Below, one piece after another: positions 1-8,035 of a stretch of 8,035 bases of DNA. Where the stretch lies: assembly GCA_038215095.1 (NCBI GenBank), contig JBBQRG010000105.1, positions 1 through 8,035 of the forward strand, in the 5' to 3' direction. The stretch comes from DATACN01 sp038215095. GTDB lineage: Bacteria > Actinomycetota > Thermoleophilia > Solirubrobacterales > Thermoleophilaceae. Position 1 is the stretch's first letter. Each line of letters opens with the position of its first letter. The position numbers were made by a program, and so were the translations under genes. The notes under the pieces were generated by a model that was not told the DNA's origin, did no database searches, and saw only the letters and a list, made by a program, of their open reading frames with translations.

Positions 1-1
1 C

Positions 2-1393
2 CTGGGCGCGGCCGGCCTCTCGTCCAGTTCGTCCGAGATGGCGTCGAAGGGCGAGGTCGGGCTCGACATCGACGTCGCGCGCGTGCCTGTGCGCGAGGAC
101 GACATGGAGCCGTTCGAGATCATGATCTCGGAGTCGCAGGAGCGCATGCTGTGCGTGGTCGAGCCGGGCCGCCTGAGCGACCTGATGGAGGTCTGCCGGC
201 GCTGGGAGGTCCGGGCGACGCCGATCGGCGAGGTCACCGACACCAAGCGGCTGCGGGTCTTCGACGGCGGCGAGCTGGTGGGCGACATGCCGGTCGACGC
301 GCTGGTGGACGACGTGCCGCTCTACGACCTCGAGCCCGAGGCGCCGAGCGAGCCGCTCTATCCGGAGCCCCCCGCACGGCTCGACGAGGGCGCCTCGCTG
401 AGGGACTCCCTGCTGGCGCTGCTCGGCTCCCCGAACGTCGCCTCCAAGCGCTTCGTGTTCGAGCAGTACGACTCGCTGGTGGGCTCGCGCACGGTGCGCC
501 GCCCGCAGGCCGCCGACGCGGCCGTGCTCGCGCTTGTGCCCGACGGCGGTAACGGCGCGCTGGCGGTGTCGATCGACGGCAGCGGCAGGCGCGTCGCCTG
601 CGATCCGTACACCGGCGCCGCCGAGGCCGTGCTGGAGTGCGCGCGCAACCTCGCCTGCGTCGGCGCCGAGCCGCTCGGACTGACCAACTGCCTCAACTTC
701 GGCAACCCCGAGAAGCCGCACATCGCCTGGCAGCTCACGCGGGCGGTCGAGGGCATGCGCGACGCCTGCCTGGCCCTGGGAGTGCCCGTGGTGGGCGGCA
801 ACGTGTCTCTCTACAACGAGGGCGGCGAGGGGCCGATCTATCCGACCCCGGTGGTGGGAATGGTCGGCAAGCTGCCCGACCCCGCGCAGGCGCCCGGCAT
901 CGGCTTCGCCGAAGAGGGCCACGCCATCGCGCTCGTCGGGCCGTTCGAGCCCTCGCTGGCCGGCTCGGAGCTCGAGAAGCTGGGCGGCCGGCTGGCCGGC
1001 GAGCTGCCGGAGGTGGACCTCGAAGCCCAGGCCGAGGCGCTCGCCTCGCTGCGGGACGCGCTGCGCGACGGCGCGATCCCGACGGCGCACGACATCGCCG
1101 AGGGCGGGCTTGCGGTGGCGCTGGCCGAATGCTGCATCGCCAGTGGTCTGGGCGCGCGCGTGGACGTGACCGGGCTTGGCGCGGACGCCGAGGCGCTGCT
1201 GTTCGGGGAGGGCCCGGGCGGCGTGGTGCTGGCCGGCCCACACGAGGCGCTCGAGCGGCTCCCGGGCGCGACCGTGATCGGCGAGGTGGCGGGCGACCTG
1301 CTGGAGTTGGCCAGTCCCGCTGGTAGCCTCAGGATCGAGGTCGAGCGCGCACGCGAGGTCTACGAGCGCGCAATCCCCGACCTCATGTCATGA
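2..1393 (+). CDS. purL: Phosphoribosylformylglycinamidine synthase subunit PurL, 3' portion (5' end outside window)
   Basis: FGAM synthase large subunit, step 4 of de novo purine synthesis: ATP-dependent conversion of FGAR to FGAM using ammonia supplied by PurQ, with PurS, in the cytoplasm. The frame is open from base 2, giving 463 codons before the TGA. The first visible residues, AGLSSSSSEMASKG, match an internal PurL motif, so the ATG at 38 is not the true start. By comparison with the ~740-residue small bacterial PurL, about 270-280 N-terminal residues are missing. Visible family motifs are SESQERML (about nt 128-151), LTNCLNFGNPEKP (680-718), GGNVSLYNE (796-822) and HDIAEGGLAVALAE (1088-1129). 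These cover the second half of the protein (AIRS-like domains). No glutaminase domain follows, which fits the small PurS/Q/L type. The stop overlaps the purF start (ATGA), implying translational coupling. Identification is secure; only the upstream context is unknown. Confidence 0.96.
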   Translation: MGAAGLSSSSSEMASKGEVGLDIDVARVPVREDDMEPFEIMISESQERMLCVVEPGRLSDLMEVCRRWEVRATPIGEVTDTKRLRVFDGGELVGDMPVDALVDDVPLYDLEPEAPSEPLYPEPPARLDEGASLRDSLLALLGSPNVASKRFVFEQYDSLVGSRTVRRPQAADAAVLALVPDGGNGALAVSIDGSGRRVACDPYTGAAEAVLECARNLACVGAEPLGLTNCLNFGNPEKPHIAWQLTRAVEGMRDACLALGVPVVGGNVSLYNEGGEGPIYPTPVVGMVGKLPDPAQAPGIGFAEEGHAIALVGPFEPSLAGSELEKLGGRLAGELPEVDLEAQAEALASLRDALRDGAIPTAHDIAEGGLAVALAECCIASGLGARVDVTGLGADAEALLFGEGPGGVVLAGPHEALERLPGATVIGEVAGDLLELASPAGSLRIEVERAREVYERAIPDLMS

Positions 1394-2826
1394 CTCCTCT
1401 GGAGGCCATCCCGGATCGCGACGGGCCGCGCGACGAGTGCGGCGTGTTCGGCGTATACGCGCCCGAAGCCGAGGTCTCGAGGCTCGCCTACTTCGCGCTC
1501 TACGCACTGCAGCACCGCGGCCAGGAGTCGGCCGGCATCGCCACGAGCGAGGGCGGCCACATCATGACCGTGCGCGACCTCGGCCTCGTGTCGCAGGTCT
1601 TCGACGAGCAGAAGCTGCAGGCGCTGCAGGGCGACATGGCCCTCGGCCACGTGCGCTACTCCACCACGGGCTCGTCGGCCTGGGAGAACGCCCAGCCGGT
1701 CTGGCGCTCCGACGGCCGCCAGGTCGCGCTCGCCCACAACGGCAACCTCATCAACGCGGTCGAGCTGCACTCGGAGCTCACCGAGGAGGGGATCAAGTTC
1801 CGCGGCACGTCCGACTCGGAGATCATCGCCGCGCTGCTGTCGAACCACCCGGCGGACACGATCGAGGACGCCCTGGCCGACGTCATGCCGCGCCTCGAGG
1901 GCGCTTTCTCGACCGTGGTGATGACCAAGGACCGCGTGGTCGCCTTCCGCGACCCCCACGGGCTGCGCCCCCTCTCGCTCGGCATGCTCGGTGACCGTTA
2001 TTGCGTGGCCTCTGAGAGCTGCGCGTTCGACATCATCGGCGCCGAGCTGCTGCGCGAGGTGCAGCCCGGCGAGCTGATTTCGCTGAGCGAGCGCGGCATC
2101 GAGACGCGCCAGGTGATTGAGGGCGAGCGGCGCGCCTTCTGCGTGTTCGAGCACATCTACTTCGCCCGGCCGGACTCGATCCTCGAGGGCAACCGCACGC
2201 AGGTCTCGCGCCGCAAGATGGGCGAGATACTCTGGCGCGAGGCGCCGGTGGACGCTGACGTGGTGATCGCGGTGCCCGACTCGGGCAACGCCGCGGCGAC
2301 CGGCTACTCGCGCGCCTCAGGCATCTCCCGCGACGACGGGCTGATCAAGAACCGCTACGTGGCGCGCACGTTCATCCAGCCGGGCCAGGAGCTGCGCAAG
2401 CACGGCTTGCGGATGAAGTTCAACCCGCTGCGCGAGGTGGTCGAAGGCAAGCGCCTCGTGGTCGTGGACGACTCGATCGTGCGCGGCAACACGACGCGCC
2501 AGATCGTCGGAATGCTGCGCGACGCCGGCGCGCTCGAGGTGCACATGCGCATCTCGGCGCCGCCGATCCGCCACCCGTGCCACTACGGCGTGGACATGTC
2601 CACGCCGCAGGAGATGGTGGCCCACGACCGCACCGTCGAGGAGATCGCCGAGGAGCTCAACTGCGACTCGCTCGCCTACCTGTCGCTGGACGGCGTCTAC
2701 GAGGCCATCCGCAGCACGCGCGAGACGCACTGCGACGCGTGCTTCTCGGGCGACTACCCGCTCGAGCGCACCGACACGGCGAACGGCAAGTTCGCGCTCG
2801 AAGAGCTCCCGCTGGTCAAGAGCTAG
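1390..2826 (+). CDS. purF: Amidophosphoribosyltransferase PurF (glutamine PRPP amidotransferase, Fe-S type)
   Basis: Catalyses the first committed purine step: PRPP + glutamine to 5-phosphoribosylamine. It is 478 aa, a normal family length. A short propeptide (residues 1-16) precedes DECGVFGV; Cys17 is the expected N-terminal nucleophile after processing. The N-terminal Ntn glutaminase domain shows LQHRGQESAGI, HNGNLINA and GTSDSEII. The C-terminal type I phosphoribosyltransferase domain carries the PRPP loop VVVDDSIVRGNTTR (residues about 357-370). Four cysteines at 251 (FCVFEHIYFARPDS), 397 (HPCHYGVD), 448 and 451 (CDACFSGDYP) match the [4Fe-4S] ligands of the Bacillus subtilis-type enzyme, so an oxygen-sensitive cluster is expected. 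The ATG overlaps the purL TGA and no good Shine-Dalgarno precedes it, so initiation probably depends on coupling to purL. The 3' end overlaps the convergent Rieske gene by 11 bp. Purine-nucleotide feedback inhibition is typical of the family but not visible here. Confidence 0.97.
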   Translation: MTPLEAIPDRDGPRDECGVFGVYAPEAEVSRLAYFALYALQHRGQESAGIATSEGGHIMTVRDLGLVSQVFDEQKLQALQGDMALGHVRYSTTGSSAWENAQPVWRSDGRQVALAHNGNLINAVELHSELTEEGIKFRGTSDSEIIAALLSNHPADTIEDALADVMPRLEGAFSTVVMTKDRVVAFRDPHGLRPLSLGMLGDRYCVASESCAFDIIGAELLREVQPGELISLSERGIETRQVIEGERRAFCVFEHIYFARPDSILEGNRTQVSRRKMGEILWREAPVDADVVIAVPDSGNAAATGYSRASGISRDDGLIKNRYVARTFIQPGQELRKHGLRMKFNPLREVVEGKRLVVVDDSIVRGNTTRQIVGMLRDAGALEVHMRISAPPIRHPCHYGVDMSTPQEMVAHDRTVEEIAEELNCDSLAYLSLDGVYEAIRSTRETHCDACFSGDYPLERTDTANGKFALEELPLVKS

Positions 2827-3688
2827 CGCGTACCTCGATAGAACCGTCGCGCACGCGCACGTCGAGGACCGGCTGCGGGTAGGTGGCGGGGCCGCGCTCC
2901 ACGGAGCCGTCCTCCAGGCGGAACGCCGAAGAGTGCAGCGGGCAGACCACGCAGCCGCCCTCGAGCCCGCCGTCGGCGAGCGAGCCGCCGCGGTGCACGC
3001 AGGTGTTCGCGAGCGCGTGCAGGTCCCCGTTGACGCGCGCCACGAGGATCGCGGCGCCGTCGATCTCGACGCTCTTCATCTCGCCCTCGCCCAGCGCGGC
3101 GTCCGCAAGCGCCGTGGTCCAGTCCTCGGGGTAGTCCTCGAAGATCGTCCGGTCCACCCCCACGCCCGCGGCGTAGGTCAGGTGGCCGCCGAGGTAGCCC
3201 CCCGCGCCCACCGCGCTCACGCCCAGCAGGCCCAGCAGCTTGCCGCGGCCGCGGTTGCCCTTCAGGCGCGCGGCCAGCGAGAGGCCGAACAGCGCGGCGG
3301 CGGTGGCGTTGAAGGCGGCGTGCACCACTCCCACGCGGCGCACCGTGTCGCTGGCGGGCTCGGAGTCGGCCCAGTCGTTGTAGCCGGTGGCCACGGTCGG
3401 CACGGCGGATACCAGGCCTGCACCCACGAGGAGGTCGGCGGCGGTCTCGGAGTCCTCACCGCCGATCCAGTCGAGCAGCACCGCGCTGATCCAGCTGCCA
3501 AGCGGCACGGCGATCAGCATCGGATGCACGGGGTGGCCGAGCCAGGTGCCGCTCAGTGCCTCCTTGATCGCCTTCGGGCTGGTCAGGTCGCGGACCTTCT
3601 TGGCGAGCGGCTTGGCGGCCGTGTCGAGCGCCTCCACTCCGGCCAGGCCCTCTACGAGTTCGTTGCCTATCGGCGTACGCGGTGACAT
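2816..3688 (-). CDS. DUF2231 membrane domain fused to C-terminal Rieske [2Fe-2S] domain
   Basis: A 290-aa protein of unknown physiological role, with two recognisable parts. Residues ~45-175 look like a DUF2231 four-helix membrane domain: it opens with the signature LGHPVHPMLIAVPLG (50-64), and hydrophobic segments lie at about 55-75, 84-102, 119-140 and 150-172. Residues ~200-288 form a Rieske-type ferredoxin domain. Its ligands are Cys230-x-His232 and Cys249-x2-His252, with 16 residues between pairs, as in Rieske ferredoxins. Only the Rieske cluster motif is seen; there is no oxygenase catalytic domain. A membrane-anchored electron carrier is a reasonable inference, but partner and substrate are unknown. 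The ATG at 3688-3686 is preceded by AGGA about 7 nt upstream and by a candidate promoter whose expected transcript start coincides with the ATG. The gene is divergent from recQ and its last 11 bp overlap purF tail-to-tail, so it is not part of the purine operons transcriptionally. Confidence 0.88.
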   Translation of the reverse strand: MSPRTPIGNELVEGLAGVEALDTAAKPLAKKVRDLTSPKAIKEALSGTWLGHPVHPMLIAVPLGSWISAVLLDWIGGEDSETAADLLVGAGLVSAVPTVATGYNDWADSEPASDTVRRVGVVHAAFNATAAALFGLSLAARLKGNRGRGKLLGLLGVSAVGAGGYLGGHLTYAAGVGVDRTIFEDYPEDWTTALADAALGEGEMKSVEIDGAAILVARVNGDLHALANTCVHRGGSLADGGLEGGCVVCPLHSSAFRLEDGSVERGPATYPQPVLDVRVRDGSIEVRASS

Positions 3689-3694
3689 GGGCCC

Positions 3695-3722
3695 GTCCTA
3701 CCCCGTGTGACAACTGCGTAAA
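3695..3722 (-). promoter_or_regulatory. Candidate promoter of the DUF2231-Rieske gene
   Basis: Reading the minus strand, TTTACG (3722-3717, four of six matches to TTGACA) and TAGGAC (3700-3695, matching at T, A and the fifth-position A) are separated by 16 bp. A start 7 nt past the -10 falls on base 3688, the A of the ATG, which would give a leaderless mRNA. The match is by eye and weak at the -10, but the placement in a 67-bp divergent gap supports it. Confidence 0.3.
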
Positions 3723-3751
3723 AGCTCCTCAGCTCCCGCCGCGTGCGACGC

Positions 3752-3755
3752 TAGG

Positions 3756-3757
<2 letters not shown>
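3752..3757 (+). promoter_or_regulatory. Candidate -10 box (TAGGGT) for recQ-purN-purH
   Basis: TAGGGT lies 10 bp upstream of the GTG at 3768 and overlaps the GTG at 3756. I see no clear -35 at 16-19 bp upstream. If it is a real -10, transcription would begin near 3764, making 3768 the usable recQ start with a leader of only a few bases. The same bases (AGGGTGG) could instead act as a Shine-Dalgarno for 3768, so the assignment is tentative. Confidence 0.28.
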
Positions 3758-5515
<1,758 letters not shown>

Positions 5516-5519
<4 letters not shown>

Positions 5520-6178
5520 GCGGCCGTCCGCCGAAGCACCCGGCTCGGCCGGGTGCGCCCGGAACGATATTCCCGGTCGCCGTTCTGATCTCGGGAGAGG
5601 GCACCAACCTGCAGGCGCTGCTCGACGACCCGGACATCGAGGTGGCCGCGGTCGCCTCCAGCAAGGAGGGCGCTCGCGGGCTCGAGCGCGCGCGGGCGGC
5701 CGGCGTCGACACCGCGGTCTTCGCCATCGGCGACCACCCCGGGCGCGACGAGCGCGACCAGGCCCTAGGCGACTGGATCGACGAGCGCGGCGCCCGGCTG
5801 GTGGTGCTCGCGGGCTTCATGGAGATCCTCGGCGTGCGCTTCATCCGCCGCTTTGCGGGCCGAATCGTGAACGTGCACCCGTCGCTGCTGCCCGCGTTTC
5901 CCGGCGTGAGGCCCATCGAGCAGGCGCTGGAGCACGGCGTCAAGCTGACCGGCGTGACCGTGCACTTCGTGGACGAGGGGGTGGACAGCGGGCCGATCGT
6001 CTTGCAGGAGGCTCTCGAACTGACCTATCCTCGCCCCGTGGAGGACGTCGAGGCCAGCGTGCACGAGATCGAGCACCGCCTGTTGCCGAGGGCTGTGCGG
6101 CTGATCGCGGCCGGACGCGTCACCGCCGATCCGCACAATCCACGGCTGATGAGGATCGAGGATGCCGGGAGCGACTGA
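5516..6178 (+). CDS. purN: Phosphoribosylglycinamide formyltransferase PurN
   Basis: Transfers a formyl group from 10-formyl-THF to GAR (step 3 of purine synthesis). From GTG 5516 it is 220 aa. The family start appears as FPVAVLISGEGTNLQALL (residues 19-36). The catalytic triad is intact: Asn119 and His121 in NVHPSLLPAFPG, and Asp157 in DEGVDSGPI; the spacing (+2, +38) equals Asn106/His108/Asp144 of E. coli PurN. The GTG at 5516 overlaps the recQ stop (GTGA). It is chosen because no ATG, GTG or TTG in frame lies between it and the conserved core. It adds about 18 Pro/Gly/Arg-rich residues not typical of the family, and a perfect hairpin sits within these codons. A non-standard start at the ATA at 5567 is possible but unproven. 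The 3' end overlaps purH by 17 bp, so coupling to both neighbours is expected. Confidence 0.93.
5536..5556. repeat. Perfect 9-bp inverted repeat with 3-nt loop
   Basis: GCACCCGGC (5536-5544) and GCCGGGTGC (5548-5556) are exact reverse complements separated by TCG, predicting a very stable RNA or DNA hairpin. It lies 17 bp after the recQ stop, inside the N-terminal extension predicted for PurN. No T-tract follows, so it is not a classical intrinsic terminator. It could attenuate or pause transcription, affect purN translation, or be a by-product of GC-rich coding. Confidence 0.7.
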
Positions 6179-7763
6179 GCCGACGGGCGCTGAGCTCGCG
6201 GCCGCCGGCGACGTGCGCGTGCGGCGGGCCCTGCTCACCGTCTCCGACAAGCGCGGCTTGGCCGACTTCGCCCGTGGTCTCGCCGAGCTCGGGGTGGAGA
6301 TCGTGTCCACCGGCGGCACGGCGCGCGAGCTGGCTTCCGACGGCGTCGAGGTGCGCGCGATCGAGGACTACACGGGCTTCCCCGAGATGCTCGACGGCCG
6401 CGTCAAGACGCTCAACCCGCGCATCTACGCGGGCCTGCTGGCGGTGCGATCGAACCCCGACCACGTGGACACGCTGAACGAGCACCAGATAGAGCCGATC
6501 GACCTCGTCTGCGTGAACCTCTACCCGTTCGAGGCCGTGGCGGGGCGCCGCGGGGCGCACGAGTCGGAGGTCATCGAGAACATCGACATCGGCGGCCCGA
6601 CGCTGATACGGGCGGCCGCCAAGAACCACCCGTTCGCGGCCGTGGTGGTGTCGCCCGAGAGCTACGACGCGGTGCTCGACGAGCTGCGCGAGGGCGACGG
6701 CAGGCTGTCCGACCGCACGCGCGAGAGCCTCGCCATGGAGGCCTTCGCCTACACCGCGCGCTACGACGCCGCCATCTCCCGCTGGTTCTCCGAGCGCGAG
6801 GAGGACTTCCCGGCGCAGTACCCGCGCTCTTACGAGAAGGTGCTCGACCTCCCCTACGGCGAGAACCCCCACCAGCGCGCGGCCTACTACACGGAGGTCG
6901 GCGCGCGCACCCACCTGCTGTCGATGGTGTCGAAGCTGCACGGCAAGGAGCTGTCGTTCAACAACCTGCTCGACCTCGATTCGGCGCGGCACCTGGTGGA
7001 GGAGTTCGAGCTGCCCGCGGCGGCCATCGTCAAGCACAACAACCCGTGCGGCTGCGCCGTCGGGGCCACCGTCGAGGAGGCCTTCGACAAGGCCCTGGCC
7101 ACCGACCCGATGAGCGCCTACGGCGGGGTCATGTGCTTCAACCGCCAGATCGAGAAGCCGCTGGCCGAGAAGCTGAACGCGATGTTCGTGGAGCTGGTGT
7201 TCGCCCCGGGCTACACCGACGACGCGCTCGAGGTGCTCGAGGCGAAGCCGAACATCCGCATCCTCGAGGACCGCGAGCGGCGCAGGATGGGCGTGGCCGA
7301 GCACGACATGAAGCGGGTGCGCGGCGGGATGCTCGTACAGGACCGCGACACCGGCTTGGAGGTGCGCGAGGAGATGCGCGTGGTCACCCGGCGCAACCCC
7401 ACGGAGGAGGAGTGGGGCGAGCTGCTGTTCGCGATGCGCGTGTGCAAGCGAGTGCGCTCCAACGCCATCGTGCTGGGCCGCGGCTTGGCCACCGCCGGCA
7501 TCGGCGCCGGCCAGATGAGCCGGGTGGACTCGGTGCGCCTGGCGATCGACAAGGCGCGCGCGGCCGAGCGGCCGCTCGACGGCTCCGTGCTGGCGTCCGA
7601 CGCGTTCTTTCCCTTCGCCGACGGCCCGCAGCTCGCCATGGACGCGGGCGTCAAGGCGATCATCCAGCCGGGTGGCTCGCAGCGCGATCCCGAGGTCGTC
7701 GAGGCCTGCGACGCCGCGGGCGCGACGATGGTCTTCACGGCTCGCCGCCACTTCCGCCACTAA
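6162..7763 (+). CDS. purH: Bifunctional AICAR transformylase / IMP cyclohydrolase PurH
   Basis: Catalyses the final two steps to IMP: formylation of AICAR with 10-formyl-THF, then ring closure. It is 533 aa, close to E. coli (529). The N-terminal MGS-like IMP cyclohydrolase domain (about 20-210) shows LLTVSDKRGL, VSTGGTA, PEMLDGRVKTL and IGGPTLIRAAAKN. The C-terminal transformylase domain shows LPYGENPHQRAAYY, HGKELSFNNLLD, AAIVKHNNPCGC (catalytic-type Lys291-His292), DPMSAYGG, SNAIVLGRG, QMSRVDSVRLA, SDAFFPFADG and the terminal FTARRHFRH. The ATG at 6162 is supported by TGAGG at 6150-6154, seven bases upstream, and lies 17 bp inside purN. A GTG at VRVRRALL could start a shorter form, but the ATG has the better ribosome site. 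One oddity is KTLNP (Asn85) followed by Tyr89, where most PurH sequences I know have His at both places. Last gene of the recQ-purN-purH block. Confidence 0.97.
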   Translation: MPGATEPTGAELAAAGDVRVRRALLTVSDKRGLADFARGLAELGVEIVSTGGTARELASDGVEVRAIEDYTGFPEMLDGRVKTLNPRIYAGLLAVRSNPDHVDTLNEHQIEPIDLVCVNLYPFEAVAGRRGAHESEVIENIDIGGPTLIRAAAKNHPFAAVVVSPESYDAVLDELREGDGRLSDRTRESLAMEAFAYTARYDAAISRWFSEREEDFPAQYPRSYEKVLDLPYGENPHQRAAYYTEVGARTHLLSMVSKLHGKELSFNNLLDLDSARHLVEEFELPAAAIVKHNNPCGCAVGATVEEAFDKALATDPMSAYGGVMCFNRQIEKPLAEKLNAMFVELVFAPGYTDDALEVLEAKPNIRILEDRERRRMGVAEHDMKRVRGGMLVQDRDTGLEVREEMRVVTRRNPTEEEWGELLFAMRVCKRVRSNAIVLGRGLATAGIGAGQMSRVDSVRLAIDKARAAERPLDGSVLASDAFFPFADGPQLAMDAGVKAIIQPGGSQRDPEVVEACDAAGATMVFTARRHFRH

Positions 7764-7790
7764 TCCCTTAGAGAAGCGTCGAACCGTCGC

Positions 7791-7796
7791 TAGAGT
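7791..7796 (+). promoter_or_regulatory. Candidate -10 box (TAGAGT) for the ArsR-family gene
   Basis: TAGAGT lies 14 bp before the ATG at 7811 in the 47-bp gap after purH. A poor -35 (CTTAGA, 7767-7772, 18-bp spacer, three of six matches) is the best I can find. The predicted leader is about 8 nt. A GAGG at 7805-7808 is only 2 nt from the ATG, too close for a standard Shine-Dalgarno, which also points to leaderless-like initiation. Confidence 0.33.
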
Positions 7797-7810
7797 CTGC
7801 TCGCGAGGCG

Positions 7811-8035
7811 ATGCGTGAGCCCCACCATCCACCGCGCGCGGAGCTCGAGCTTGCCTCGGTGCTCCACGCGCTGAGCGAGCCCGCCCGCCTGGCGATCGTC
7901 AGGCACCTCGCCACCGAGCGCGAGTGCTCCTGCGGGCACTTCGAGTCCCAGCTCTCGAAGGCCACCCTCTCCCACCACTACCGCGTGCTGCGCGAATGCG
8001 GCGTGATCAAGTCCCGCCCGGACGGCCGCAAGCGC
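7811..8035 (+). CDS. ArsR/SmtB-family winged-helix transcriptional regulator, 5' portion (3' end outside window)
   Basis: Seventy-five codons are open from ATG 7811 to the window edge with no stop, so the gene is cut off. The translation fits an ArsR-type HTH: LASVLHALSEPARLAIVRHLA (14-34) opens the fold, and LSKATLSHHYRVLRECGVI (48-66) is the recognition-helix region, followed by RPDGRKR heading into the wing. The pattern SHH-x2-VLRE-x-G is characteristic of the family. A Cys-x-Cys pair (Cys39, Cys41) precedes the recognition helix roughly where E. coli ArsR carries its Cys-Val-Cys arsenite ligands; Cys63 is a further cysteine and His5/His6 lie near the N terminus. Metal or metalloid sensing is therefore possible, but many actinobacterial members have similar cysteines without a known ligand. 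It probably forms its own transcription unit or begins the next operon; whatever it controls is not visible. Confidence 0.87.
   Translation, partial: MREPHHPPRAELELASVLHALSEPARLAIVRHLATERECSCGHFESQLSKATLSHHYRVLRECGVIKSRPDGRKR

Noticed and set aside
38..40. ATG as the start of the purL reading frame
   Set aside because: The frame stays open to base 2, and the residues on both sides belong to an internal PurL motif, so the true start is upstream of the window.
1360..2154. 264-codon minus-strand open frame opposite purF
   Set aside because: Shadow of purF; no domain, and it would run across the purL-purF junction.
2933..3685. 250-codon plus-strand open frame opposite the DUF2231-Rieske gene
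   Set aside because: The minus-strand product has clear DUF2231 and Rieske motifs, while this frame is compositionally biased and motif-free.
5536..5556. Hairpin as an intrinsic terminator after recQ
   Set aside because: No T-rich tract follows the stem, and purN has no standard start downstream of it, so termination here would leave purN without an obvious start.
7774..7790. Repeated CGTCG before the ArsR-family gene as an operator
   Set aside because: It is a short direct repeat (CGTCG-AAC-CGTCG), not the inverted repeat typical of ArsR operators, and it is easily produced by chance in this composition.
7764..7810. Terminator after purH
   Set aside because: I found no stable stem with a T-tract in the 47-bp gap.
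6120..7832. 570-codon minus-strand open frame opposite purH
   Set aside because: Antisense to a fully conserved purH, with biased His/Arg/Val/Leu composition and no family resemblance; explained by GC-rich codon bias.

Overview
The window is a very GC-rich (roughly 70% by eye), densely packed bacterial chromosome segment made mostly of purine-biosynthesis genes. GC content, GTG starts, ATGA/GTGA gene overlaps, TAGNNT-type -10 boxes close to start codons and the protein sequences all suggest a high-GC actinobacterial lineage. My best guess is Thermoleophilia (Solirubrobacterales-like), but no rRNA or other marker here fixes this. There is no sign of a prophage, transposon, CRISPR array, tRNA or rRNA.

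Layout. (1) 2-1393 (+): the 3' part of purL (FGAM synthase, small bacterial type); its 5' end lies outside the window. (2) 1390-2826 (+): complete purF (amidophosphoribosyltransferase, Fe-S-containing Bacillus type), overlapping purL by ATGA. (3) 2816-3688 (-): a membrane DUF2231 domain fused to a C-terminal Rieske [2Fe-2S] domain, overlapping purF tail-to-tail by 11 bp. (4) 3689-3755: a 67-bp divergent intergenic region with candidate promoters on both strands. (5) 3756-5519 (+): a RecQ-family DNA helicase. (6) 5516-6178 (+): purN (GAR transformylase), most likely starting at a GTG that overlaps the recQ stop. (7) 6162-7763 (+): purH (bifunctional AICAR transformylase / IMP cyclohydrolase), overlapping purN by 17 bp. 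(8) 7764-7810: a short gap with a candidate promoter. (9) 7811-8035 (+): the 5' part of an ArsR-family regulator running off the right edge.

How they work together. PurF makes phosphoribosylamine (step 1), PurN formylates GAR (step 3), PurL converts FGAR to FGAM (step 4), and PurH performs the last two steps to IMP. purL-purF form one translationally coupled block and recQ-purN-purH another. The Rieske/DUF2231 gene and recQ sit where purM would usually lie between purF and purN.

I do not see a convincing undescribed system; this is mainly housekeeping DNA. The points most worth a second look are the recQ-purN coupling inside a purine cluster, the DUF2231-Rieske fusion, the unusual RecQ insertion and zinc site, the ambiguous purN start with a perfect hairpin at its head, and a recurring near-leaderless promoter arrangement.
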